This document shows positions 1-6,366 of a DNA stretch of 9,617 nt, one piece after another. The translations under genes were made by a program, and so were the position numbers. Each line of letters opens with the position of its first letter. Position 1 is the stretch's first letter. The notes under the pieces were generated by a model. The model saw only the letters and a program-made list of their open reading frames with translations, had not been told where the DNA came from and ran no database searches. The DNA comes from JACMLD01 sp964245425 (GTDB taxonomy: Bacteria; Bacteroidota; Bacteroidia; Chitinophagales; Chitinophagaceae): positions 1 through 9,617 of the forward strand of contig CAXTMV010000217.1 of assembly GCA_964245425.1 (NCBI GenBank), given 5' to 3'.

Positions 1-2
1 TG

Positions 3-68
3 TATGTAGGCGATAATTTCGCATTGGAATTATAAAAAAAGATCAATACGCAGTTTACCTATGATCAT
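3..68 (+). other. Open frame upstream of the first gene, with an in-frame TAA
   Basis: This stretch is in the same frame as the 69-524 gene. From the window edge it reads YVGDNFALEL, then a TAA stop at 33-35, then KKINTQFTYDH running straight into the ATG at 69. The second part has the same lysine- and polar-rich character as the gene. It may be the real N-terminal part of that protein, cut by a stop codon or a sequence error. It may equally be the tail of an upstream gene followed by a leader that is open by chance. Ten and eleven open codons are too few to decide. Confidence 0.35.
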
Positions 69-524
69 ATGAGCGTAGGTAAGTTTGCAACGGAAGCAGA
101 ATACATTGCTAAAAAGACAGACGACTACAACAAAAAGGAGCCGGGTAAGGGAGATCGTTGGGCCAAAGACTGGGTAGCCGACCGGCACAATATGTTTGAA
201 CCTAAATTCGACGAGTTGTTTGAGCGGGAAAGCGGTTTAAGTACCGGCGATTACAAAGATGCCAAATACACATTAATCTATAAGACACTTACCACGGAGC
301 CTGGTTTTAACGTGTACATTACTCGCAAAAATGCAGAAACAGATGCTGAAGTCTGGATCGTTGAAACGGCTAATCCTTCTAAAATAATTGCTAAAATAAG
401 TGTGGAAAATGCAAAAGGCAGAACATTTGGTGGTAACGATTACGATACCGGTGTAAGATTGGCAGAATGTTATGCAGATGCTGGCAAATACCTGGGCAAA
501 TTCATGAAAAAACAATGGAAATAA
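69..524 (+). CDS. Uncharacterised small protein, possibly lacking its N-terminus
   Basis: The product is 151 residues, hydrophilic, and rich in lysine, aspartate and glutamate. From this ATG it shows no signal peptide or membrane segment. I do not recognise a named domain. Visible features are a charged, probably helical N-terminal third with KEPGKGDRWAKDW around residues 23-35. A likely beta-rich middle follows (YTLIYKTLTTEPGFNVYITRK, broken here only by description), then a conserved-looking GRTFGGNDYDTG near residues 116-127, and a basic end. The composition and length are those of a genuine gene rather than a chance frame. The ATG at 69 was chosen because it is the first in frame, but no ribosome-binding site precedes it and the frame stays open back to 36. 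The mature protein may therefore start further upstream. The gene converges on nrdJ and ends 183 bp from it, with a strong hairpin between them. Confidence 0.7.
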   Translation: MSVGKFATEAEYIAKKTDDYNKKEPGKGDRWAKDWVADRHNMFEPKFDELFERESGLSTGDYKDAKYTLIYKTLTTEPGFNVYITRKNAETDAEVWIVETANPSKIIAKISVENAKGRTFGGNDYDTGVRLAECYADAGKYLGKFMKKQWK

Positions 525-546
525 GAAATAACAGGTAACAAAAAGG

Positions 547-574
547 GTGAGCAGGTCATAGTGAGCAAGTAATA
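547..574. repeat. Imperfect 14-bp tandem duplication beside the terminator
   Basis: Two adjacent 14-mers, GTGAGCAGGTCATA (547-560) and GTGAGCAAGTAATA (561-574), match at 12 of 14 positions. The second unit makes up most of the outer 5' arm of the 563-627 hairpin. The duplication may therefore be part of how that long stem arose. Confidence 0.6.
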
Positions 575-627
575 AAAAAGAGTGGGTCGCCCTTTTTGGG
601 CGGCTCACTCTTTTTTATTACTTGCTC
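563..627. terminator. Long two-way hairpin terminator between convergent genes
   Basis: Positions 563-592 pair with 598-627 around a TTTTT loop (593-597). All 30 pairs form if the two G-U pairs (585/605 and 587/603) are allowed. The GC-rich core (580-610) is flanked by AAAAAA on the left (574-579) and TTTTTT on the right (611-616). A transcript from either strand therefore meets a hairpin followed by a U-tract. This fits an intrinsic terminator serving both the upstream gene (+) and nrdJ (-). The G-U pairs become A-C mismatches in the minus-strand RNA, so the fold is stronger in plus-strand RNA. Confidence 0.8.
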
Positions 628-669
628 TGTCAAAATAAAGAAGAGTAAGCCGCCTTAAAAAGATTTTGT

Positions 670-702
670 AGAGTGGGTCGCCCTTTTTGGGCGGCTCACT
701 CT
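670..702. repeat. Second copy of the 31-nt hairpin core
   Basis: Positions 671-701 are identical to 580-610 and lie in the same orientation, 91 bp further on. The copy folds on its own: 670-683 pairs with 689-702 around TTTTT, with the same two G-U pairs. It lacks the long A/T-tract extension of the first copy and has only TTT on the plus side. It sits 6 nt beyond the nrdJ stop codon, so it is the first structure in the nrdJ 3' untranslated RNA. In that strand it carries two A-C mismatches and no clean U-tract directly after it. It may be a duplicated terminator or a member of a dispersed palindromic repeat family. Confidence 0.7.
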
Positions 703-707
703 TTATA

Positions 708-3700
708 TTATGAACAACCCATGCTGTTGCCGCAGTTCAGGCACTTATAACAGGTGCCGCTGCGAATGGTAATATGGCCACAGGTATTACAGGCAGGCGC
801 ATCGCTCTGCATGCTTTTGGCGGCTGCATTTACAGCATCCAGCCCATTGCCATCCATTTTTGAGGCATTGACGGATTTGCCCTGGTGGCCCTTTGCGCTT
901 TGGTGTTCGGGCGTTTTAACGGCCGCTGCCACAATACGTACATCGCTAAGCTCCGGCGTTTTCTTTTCATACTCCAGTGAAGTAGGTATTTCATCCCAAT
1001 CGTCTGTACCGGTATTTAATATCTCGGGTTTGTCAAGTACATGCACCAGGTCTGTTCTGCCCAGGTATTCATAGGCCAGTGCGCGGAAAATAAAATCTAC
1101 GATGGAGGTAGTGGTTTTAATATTCGGGTGGTCTACCATGCCCGATGGCTCAAAGCGTGTAAACACAAATTTTTCAACAAATTCTTCCAGCGGAACGCCA
1201 TATTGCAGGCCAATAGAAATAGAAATGGCAAAACAGTTCAGCATGCTACGCATGGTGGCACCTTCTTTGGCCATATCGATGAAAATTTCTCCTACGGTGC
1301 CGTCACCGTATTCGCCGGTGCGCAGAAACAGGGCCTGGCCGTTGATCTTTGCTTTTTGTGTAAAGCCACGGCGTTTTGCCGGCAGGGTTCTTCTTTCCAC
1401 GATCATGGCCAGCTGGCGTTTTAGTTTTGTATCGGGCGAAGACTGAACACGTTTCTGTACTTCTTCCAGCAACTCTTCTACCGTTAACTTGCTCATGTCA
1501 ACAATATTAGAATTGGCTGGCTGTTCTTCCTGGCGGGCAGGTGTTTTTTCTGTTTCTTCTTTTTTCTTTTTATCGGATTTATTACTCAGTGGCTGGCTCA
1601 ACTTGGAACCATCACGGTAAAGCGCATTTGCTTTTAAACCGAGCTGCCAGCTGAGCAGGTAGCAATCGGCTATTTCTTCCACATTGGCCTCGTTGGGCAG
1701 GTTAATGGTTTTAGAGATGGCGCCGCTTAAAAAAGGCTGTGCGGCACCCATCATGCGGATATGCCCGTAAGCATGGATAAAGCGTTCGCCTTTTTTACCG
1801 CATTTATTGGCACAATCAAAAACAGGCAGGTGTTCATTCTTCAGAAAAGGTGCTCCTTCTACGGTGCCGGTGCCGCAGATATAATCATTGGCGGTATCTA
1901 TCTGTTCGTCTGTGAAACCCAGTGCTTCCAGCAAATTCCATTCAAAATTGAAATATTGTTCTGGTTTAAATCCAAGCCGTTGTAAACAGGCTTCACCAAG
2001 GGTATACACGTTAAAAACAAATCCTATCTCAAAAGCAGCTACGGCGGCAGTATCCAGTTTTTTTATCTCGTCTGCCAGGAAGCCTTTTTCGCTCAGCGTC
2101 TGGTGGTTAATATGGGGTGCCCCGGCAAAATTGCCCGAGCCTACGGCATATTTGATAATCGTATCTACCTGTTTGGGATCATAACCCAGGTTTTTGAGTG
2201 CCTGCGGTACAGACTGGTTGATGATCTTGAAATAACCGCCGCCGCTTAGTTTTTTAAATTTAACCAGGGCAAAATCGGGCTCCACGCCGGTAGTATCGCA
2301 GTCCATCACCAGGCCAATGGTGCCGGTAGGTGCTATCACTGTTACCTGTGCATTGCGGTAACCATGTTTTTCGCCCAACTGCACAGCGTCATCCCAGGCT
2401 TTGGTGGCGGCTTTCAGCAGGTTGTCGGGGCAATATTTTGCTTTGATGCCCTGCGGTTTTAAACTAAGGTTTTCATACTCGTCTGCATCGTAGGCGGCCA
2501 GGCGATGGTTACGCATGACCCGCAGCATATGTGCTTTGTTTTCCTCGTATTTGGCGAAGGGGCCCAGAATAGAGGCCAGTTCTGCCGATGTTTTATAGGC
2601 GATGCCGGTCATGATAGCCGTTATGGCACCTGCAATGCCCCGCGCTTCTTCGCTGTCGTAAGGTATGCCGCTCACCATCAGCATGGAGCCCAGGTTGGCA
2701 TAGCCAAGGCCCAGGGTCCTGTAATCGTACGATAGCTGGGCTACTTCTTTGGAGGGAAATTGCGCCATCAATACAGAGATTTCCAGTACCACTGTCCATA
2801 GGCGGCAGGTATCCTGGAAACCTTCCACATCAAATACATTTTTATCCTGGTCAAAAAACTGGCGCAGGTTTACAGAAGCCAGGTTACAGGCTGTATTATC
2901 CAGGAACATATATTCACTGCAGGGATTAGAAGCCCTGATAGGGCCGCCTTCCGGACAGGTATGCCATTCATTGATAGTGGTATCGTACTGGGTACCGGGG
3001 TCTGCACAGCGCCAGGCGGCATAGGCAATTTTATTCCACAGTTCACGGGCCGGTATTTTCTTCATTACCCGTCCGTCTGTCCTGGCTTTTAGTTCCCAGT
3101 CCTCATTTTTTTCCAGTTTGTCGAAAAAAGAATTGGGAATGCGAACGGAGTTGTTGGAGTTCTGGCCGCTCACGGTTTTATATGCTTCGCCTTCATAATC
3201 GCTGGCATAGCCGGCTTCGATCAGGGCGCCTACTTTCTTTTCTTCTTCCACTTTCCAGTCTATGAAATCGAGTACTTCCGGGTGGTCCAGGTCTAGACAA
3301 ACCATTTTGGCGGCCCTGCGGGTGGTGCCACCGCTCTTAATGGCGCCGGCGGCCCGATCGCCGATTTTCAGGAAACTCATGAGGCCGGAAGAGGTGCCGC
3401 CACCGCTGAGCCTTTCGCCTTCTGCACGAATATTGGAATAGTTGGTACCTACGCCGCTGCCATATTTAAATATCCTGGCTTCGCGCACCCAGAGATCCAT
3501 AATGCCGCCATCGTTTACCAGGTCGTCTGTTACGCTCAATATAAAACAGGCATGGGGCTGGGGCCGCTCATAAGCCGAAGTAGATTTTTTCAATACGCTG
3601 TCAACAGGGTCTACATAATAATGCCCCTGCGGCTTTCCTTTAATGCCGTAGCTTTCATATAACCCGGTATTAAACCATTGGGGGCTGTTGGGCACACAGG

Positions 3701-4088
3701 CCTGGTTTAAAATGCTGTATACCATTTCATCATAAAAAACAACCGCATCCTGTGCAGAGGCAAAGTAATTGTAACGCTCACCCCAAACCTTCCAGCAATT
3801 GGCCATGCGGTGGGCTACCTGTTTGGCAGAGGTTTCACGGCCCAGCGACCCGTCTGGCTGGGGCACGCCTGCCTTGCGGAAATATTTTTGTGCAAGAATA
3901 TCGGTTGCAATCTGGCTCCACTGCTTCGGCACTTCTACATTATTCATTTCAAATACCACTTCACCGCTTGGGTTACGGATAACAGAGGTACGGTAATCGT
4001 ATTCAAACTGGTCGAATACGCTTACAGCGTCTTTTGTAAAACGGCGGCTGAACACCAGGCCGTTGGCAGGTTTTGTCTTATTTGTCAT
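708..4088 (-). CDS. nrdJ: Adenosylcobalamin-dependent (class II) ribonucleotide reductase
   Basis: This cytosolic enzyme reduces ribonucleotides to deoxyribonucleotides for DNA synthesis, using coenzyme B12 to form the active-site radical and so needing no oxygen. The 1126-residue product is the long form. NPCSE at 388-392 carries the expected thiyl-radical cysteine C390, with N388 and E392. C181 (HACFIL) and C401 (ACNLASVN) are the expected redox pair; the spacing of 11 between C390 and C401 matches the Thermotoga enzyme. GVGTNYS is near 212-218 and PTGTIG at 587-592. A low-complexity lysine/glutamate linker (about 838-862) separates the catalytic part from a TSCPD-type domain (about 905-1015). 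The tail holds six cysteines (1100, 1103, 1113, 1116, 1119, 1125), suggesting a zinc ribbon plus a cysteine that relays reducing power. The ATG at 4088 puts the start just before the FSRRFT segment typical of these proteins. The gene stands alone, with no cobalamin-uptake gene or partner subunit beside it. Confidence 0.97.
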   Translation of the reverse strand: MTNKTKPANGLVFSRRFTKDAVSVFDQFEYDYRTSVIRNPSGEVVFEMNNVEVPKQWSQIATDILAQKYFRKAGVPQPDGSLGRETSAKQVAHRMANCWKVWGERYNYFASAQDAVVFYDEMVYSILNQACVPNSPQWFNTGLYESYGIKGKPQGHYYVDPVDSVLKKSTSAYERPQPHACFILSVTDDLVNDGGIMDLWVREARIFKYGSGVGTNYSNIRAEGERLSGGGTSSGLMSFLKIGDRAAGAIKSGGTTRRAAKMVCLDLDHPEVLDFIDWKVEEEKKVGALIEAGYASDYEGEAYKTVSGQNSNNSVRIPNSFFDKLEKNEDWELKARTDGRVMKKIPARELWNKIAYAAWRCADPGTQYDTTINEWHTCPEGGPIRASNPCSEYMFLDNTACNLASVNLRQFFDQDKNVFDVEGFQDTCRLWTVVLEISVLMAQFPSKEVAQLSYDYRTLGLGYANLGSMLMVSGIPYDSEEARGIAGAITAIMTGIAYKTSAELASILGPFAKYEENKAHMLRVMRNHRLAAYDADEYENLSLKPQGIKAKYCPDNLLKAATKAWDDAVQLGEKHGYRNAQVTVIAPTGTIGLVMDCDTTGVEPDFALVKFKKLSGGGYFKIINQSVPQALKNLGYDPKQVDTIIKYAVGSGNFAGAPHINHQTLSEKGFLADEIKKLDTAAVAAFEIGFVFNVYTLGEACLQRLGFKPEQYFNFEWNLLEALGFTDEQIDTANDYICGTGTVEGAPFLKNEHLPVFDCANKCGKKGERFIHAYGHIRMMGAAQPFLSGAISKTINLPNEANVEEIADCYLLSWQLGLKANALYRDGSKLSQPLSNKSDKKKKEETEKTPARQEEQPANSNIVDMSKLTVEELLEEVQKRVQSSPDTKLKRQLAMIVERRTLPAKRRGFTQKAKINGQALFLRTGEYGDGTVGEIFIDMAKEGATMRSMLNCFAISISIGLQYGVPLEEFVEKFVFTRFEPSGMVDHPNIKTTTSIVDFIFRALAYEYLGRTDLVHVLDKPEILNTGTDDWDEIPTSLEYEKKTPELSDVRIVAAAVKTPEHQSAKGHQGKSVNASKMDGNGLDAVNAAAKSMQSDAPACNTCGHITIRSGTCYKCLNCGNSMGCS

Positions 4089-4441
4089 GGAGCGTTTAAT
4101 TTCCGGGTTAGTAAAGAAAATGAGGAAAACGAAAATATCTTTTGCATTTCATATTCTGAAGCCTGAGATACGCACAGCCTGTGGAAAAATTCAGTTAACA
4201 ATTTGGTAACCCACGCTGGCAGCGACTCTTTTAATTTTTGCACACAACGACAGGCAAAAAGCGCCAAAATAAATTTTGGAATTGATCAGGAAAAAGTCTA
4301 ATTAAGATTCAGGGTATAAGAGGTAAGGGGTACGGTTTTACCGCAAACCGCACACCTTAAACCTAATACCCTGAACCGTTTATAAAAGTTAGCCGCTTTG
4401 GAAAAGATTTTGCATTTTTGCAATACACGTAACAATGCCTG
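4089..4441. other. Divergent spacer between nrdJ and the GGGPS gene
   Basis: This 353-bp stretch separates two divergent genes and should hold both promoters. It contains the long imperfect inverted repeat at 4308-4375, listed separately. I found no exact TAnnTTTG Bacteroidota promoter box on either strand. The nearest matches are CATTTTTG at 4413-4420 (+) and TTATTTTG at 4265-4272 (-), each one base off and without a matching -33 element. I saw no B12-box-like GCCACTG on the nrdJ leader strand, so a cobalamin riboswitch is not supported. A 60-codon frame at 4085-4267 (-) does not look like a gene. Confidence 0.6.
4308..4375. repeat. Long imperfect inverted repeat
   Basis: Arms of 31 nt (4308-4338 and 4345-4375) are separated by a 6-nt loop (TACCGC). 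I count 25 complementary positions of 31. The outer ten (TTCAGGGTAT / ATACCCTGAA) and the inner six are uninterrupted; mismatches cluster in the middle. The arms are built from short related words such as AGGTAAGG and CCTTAAACCT. No U-tract follows on either side, so a simple terminator is unlikely. It may be a regulatory cruciform, a leader-RNA fold, or a decayed dispersed palindromic repeat. It lies 67 bp before the GGGPS start and 220 bp from the nrdJ start. Confidence 0.6.
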
Positions 4442-5203
4442 ATGAAGACCGGTTTGTATCAGCAATTACTGGATAAGAAAGCCAAAGGACAAAAATCCTT
4501 TGCCGTGCTCATTGACCCCGATAAGGTTAATGATGAAAAGATAGACGAACTGACCGAATTGGCCACAGCGGCCAAAGCAGACTATTTGTTCGTGGGTGGC
4601 AGCCTGGTTATTTCCAACCACCTGGACAAAGTGGTGCAGCGCATCAAGAAAAACTGTACCATACCTGCCATCCTTTTCCCGGGTAGTCCGTCCCAGATCT
4701 CCGTGCATGCCGACGGACTGCTTTACTTATCGCTTATTTCGGGGCGCAATCCTGAACTGTTGATTGGTCAGCATGTGATATCCGCCGCCGCCGTAAAGCA
4801 AAGCGGCCTGGAAATCATTTCTACCGGTTATATGGTCATTGACGGGGGGGCACCTACCACGGTCTCGTACATCAGCAATGCCGCTCCTGTACCGGCAGAT
4901 AAAAATGAAATTGCCATGTGCACCGCCATGGCCGGCGAAATGCTGGGCATGAAAATCATTTATATGGATGCCGGCAGCGGCGCCAAAAGAGCTGTTTCGG
5001 AAAGCATGATAGAAAAAGTTGCGCAGAGCATCGAGATACCCCTGCTGGTAGGGGGTGGTATTACCGATCCGGAAAAAGCCTATCGTAACTGCAAAGCCGG
5101 GGCCGATGTATTGGTGATTGGCAATGCCATAGAAAAAGACCCTTCCCTGATTAAAGAAATGAGTGCCGCCATACATGCATTAACAGTGCCTACAGATTTC
5201 TGA
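4442..5203 (+). CDS. Geranylgeranylglyceryl / heptaprenylglyceryl phosphate synthase family protein (PcrB/GGGPS)
   Basis: Enzymes of this family join a polyprenyl diphosphate to sn-glycerol-1-phosphate by an ether bond, the first committed step of archaeal membrane lipids; some bacteria also have members. The 253-residue product is a full-length TIM barrel. LIDPDK is at 23-28, VGGS at 51-54, FPG at 79-81, SGRNPE at 100-105, STGY at 127-130, YMDAGSGA at 174-181, VGGGI at 203-207 and GNAIE at 227-231. The glycine-rich loops are those that bind the phosphate of glycerol-1-phosphate. No signal peptide is present, so it acts in the cytosol at the membrane surface. The ATG at 4442 places LIDPDK at the usual distance from the N-terminus; another ATG at 4435 is out of frame. 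Prenyl chain length cannot be read from sequence alone, though bacterial Bacteroidota members are known to fall in the GGGPS group. No glycerol-1-phosphate dehydrogenase or prenyltransferase gene is adjacent. Confidence 0.95.
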   Translation: MKTGLYQQLLDKKAKGQKSFAVLIDPDKVNDEKIDELTELATAAKADYLFVGGSLVISNHLDKVVQRIKKNCTIPAILFPGSPSQISVHADGLLYLSLISGRNPELLIGQHVISAAAVKQSGLEIISTGYMVIDGGAPTTVSYISNAAPVPADKNEIAMCTAMAGEMLGMKIIYMDAGSGAKRAVSESMIEKVAQSIEIPLLVGGGITDPEKAYRNCKAGADVLVIGNAIEKDPSLIKEMSAAIHALTVPTDF

Positions 5204-5293
5204 ACTAATAGAACAAAGAAAAAAAGAGCCTTTGCTATACCTGGCGGATAATTATTTCCTTTCAGCATTCTAGCCTTACTAACCAAACTGCAA

Positions 5294-5388
5294 GGCCCCA
5301 AAGGGCTGTATTACTCAGCCAGGGATGTTAGCCCCGGAGAAAGGTTTAGCAAAATATCCCCAGCCCTGCAGGGGCGCAAGAGTTGCGT
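5294..5388. repeat. GC-rich structured spacer, candidate dispersed repeat
   Basis: This part of the 242-bp spacer holds several short palindromes in a row. GCCC (5295-5298) pairs with GGGC (5303-5306), GGCTG (5304-5308) with CAGCC (5316-5320), CCCTGCAGGG (5364-5373) is a perfect palindrome, and CGCAA (5375-5379) pairs with TTGCG (5383-5387). The words AGCCC, GGGGCGCAA and TTTAGCAAAATATCCCC resemble intergenic repeats I associate with Bacteroidota genomes, but that is from memory and unchecked. It could act as a 3' structure for the GGGPS transcript or a leader for the hydrolase. No U-tract marks it as a classical terminator. Confidence 0.45.
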
Positions 5389-5445
5389 AATTGCATGAAG
5401 AAAGAAATCATATATCAATACATCAGACATCAGCCATCTTCTCCC

Positions 5446-6285
5446 ATGCGTTTCCTCCTGCCACTTTTTCTCCTGGTTATTCTTTTTTCCGGCTGCTTCC
5501 GGCGTTTTACACAATCGAGCCGGCAGATAAAGCGCTATTTCCGCGACAAACCGGGTAAGCCCACATTTTTTACCATTCTCGATGACTCTGTAAAACTGTT
5601 TTGCGCCGTTTCCGGCGCAGATACCCTGCCGCCGCTACTGGTTGTGCATGGTGCACCAGGGGCCTGGTATGGCAGCAGGAACCTGCTGGCCGATACAGCA
5701 GTGACCGCTCATTTCCAGGTTATTTCAGTTGACCGCCCCGGGTATCATTATTCTGCTTTCAAAGGCAGCCATAAAGCTGTTACCAGTATCGAAACACAGG
5801 CCCGGATTATTTACAGCGCACTCCGGCTAAACAGGTCGTTTAAAAAAGGGATAGTAATGGGCAGTTCATATGGCGGCCCTATTGCGGCCCGGATCGCCAT
5901 CGACCATCCGGCGGCGTTTTACCATGTATTGCTGCTGGCGGCCGCCATCGATCCCGATAAGGAAAAGTTCTGGTGGTTCAACAAATATGTACACCACGGC
6001 CCGCTCAGATGGATGCTGCCCCATTATTTCAAAATAGCCACCGATGAGAAATACAGTCATATTGCCGAATTACGAACCTTGTTGCCGCTCTGGAGCCGGT
6101 TACAGGTGCCGGTAACAGCCGTTCAGGGAGAAGCCGATCACATCGTTTCGCACGACAACCTTGATTTTGCCCGGCAGGTACTGGCCGGCAAGCAGGCCCG
6201 TTTTATTTCATTGCCGGGCGTTGATCACCTTATTCGCTGGCAAAGGGCCGACCTGGTAAGGGATATTTTACTGACGGCTCAATAG
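5446..6285 (+). CDS. Probable lipoprotein alpha/beta hydrolase
   Basis: From the ATG at 5446 the 279-residue product begins MRFLLPLFLLVILFSGC, a hydrophobic signal ending in a lipobox-like FSGC with C17 as the likely lipid-attachment site. That start was chosen because it gives a clean signal. An in-frame ATG at 5395 adds 17 polar residues before it, and a TTG at 5383 falls inside the upstream structured repeat. The hydrolase fold shows HGAPG at 68-72 (oxyanion region), nucleophile elbow GSSYG with S141, a likely acid D231 (GEADH) and H261 (GVDHL), so the Ser-Asp-His triad looks complete. It belongs to the AB_hydrolase_1 type; the substrate (ester, lactone, peptide or epoxide) cannot be told. 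Residues after C17 are basic (FRRF) and lack the acidic export signal of surface lipoproteins, so a periplasm-facing location is inferred. It converges on the M28 gene, 81 bp away. Confidence 0.88.
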   Translation: MRFLLPLFLLVILFSGCFRRFTQSSRQIKRYFRDKPGKPTFFTILDDSVKLFCAVSGADTLPPLLVVHGAPGAWYGSRNLLADTAVTAHFQVISVDRPGYHYSAFKGSHKAVTSIETQARIIYSALRLNRSFKKGIVMGSSYGGPIAARIAIDHPAAFYHVLLLAAAIDPDKEKFWWFNKYVHHGPLRWMLPHYFKIATDEKYSHIAELRTLLPLWSRLQVPVTAVQGEADHIVSHDNLDFARQVLAGKQARFISLPGVDHLIRWQRADLVRDILLTAQ

Positions 6286-6366
6286 TTCCGGGTTCTAAAG
6301 GTCAAAGTCCGTTCGCGCAGCAGCTGGCGGCAAAACGCTGAACCATCGAACCACAAACTAAAAAAG

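Noticed and set aside
33..41. A AAA AAG slippery heptamer (35-41) allowing programmed frameshifting into the first gene
   Set aside because: The stop codon TAA at 33-35 comes before the slip site in the same frame, and the other two upstream frames are closed by stops at 7-9 and 14-16, so slipping there would not rescue the frame.
708..4088. Many plus-strand frames of 60-130 codons across nrdJ
   Set aside because: They are antisense shadows of a long, well-recognised gene and show no family motifs of their own.
4085..4267. A 60-codon minus-strand frame whose TGA overlaps the nrdJ ATG as ATGA
   Set aside because: The overlap looks like translational coupling, but the sequence is rich in F, S, L and C with no recognisable pattern, has no start signal, and lies in a non-coding divergent spacer. 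A chance frame is more likely.
4413..4420. CATTTTTG as a -7 promoter box for the GGGPS gene
   Set aside because: It is one base off TAnnTTTG, and the only nearby TTTG (4397-4400) is 12 nt away rather than the expected 19-21.
4089..4441. Cobalamin riboswitch upstream of B12-dependent nrdJ
   Set aside because: I looked for the conserved B12-box core (GCCACTG) and the long multi-hairpin layout on the minus strand and did not find them.
5383..5445. N-terminal extension of the hydrolase from TTG 5383 or ATG 5395
   Set aside because: The extension is polar and would bury the lipoprotein signal; TTG 5383 lies in a hairpin arm. The ATG at 5446 gives a standard signal, although 5395 cannot be fully excluded.
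6286..6366. Terminator between the convergent hydrolase and M28 genes
   Set aside because: Only weak 5-bp complementarity (GGTTC at 6291-6295 with GAACC at 6340-6344) over a long loop; no hairpin with a U-tract could be supported.
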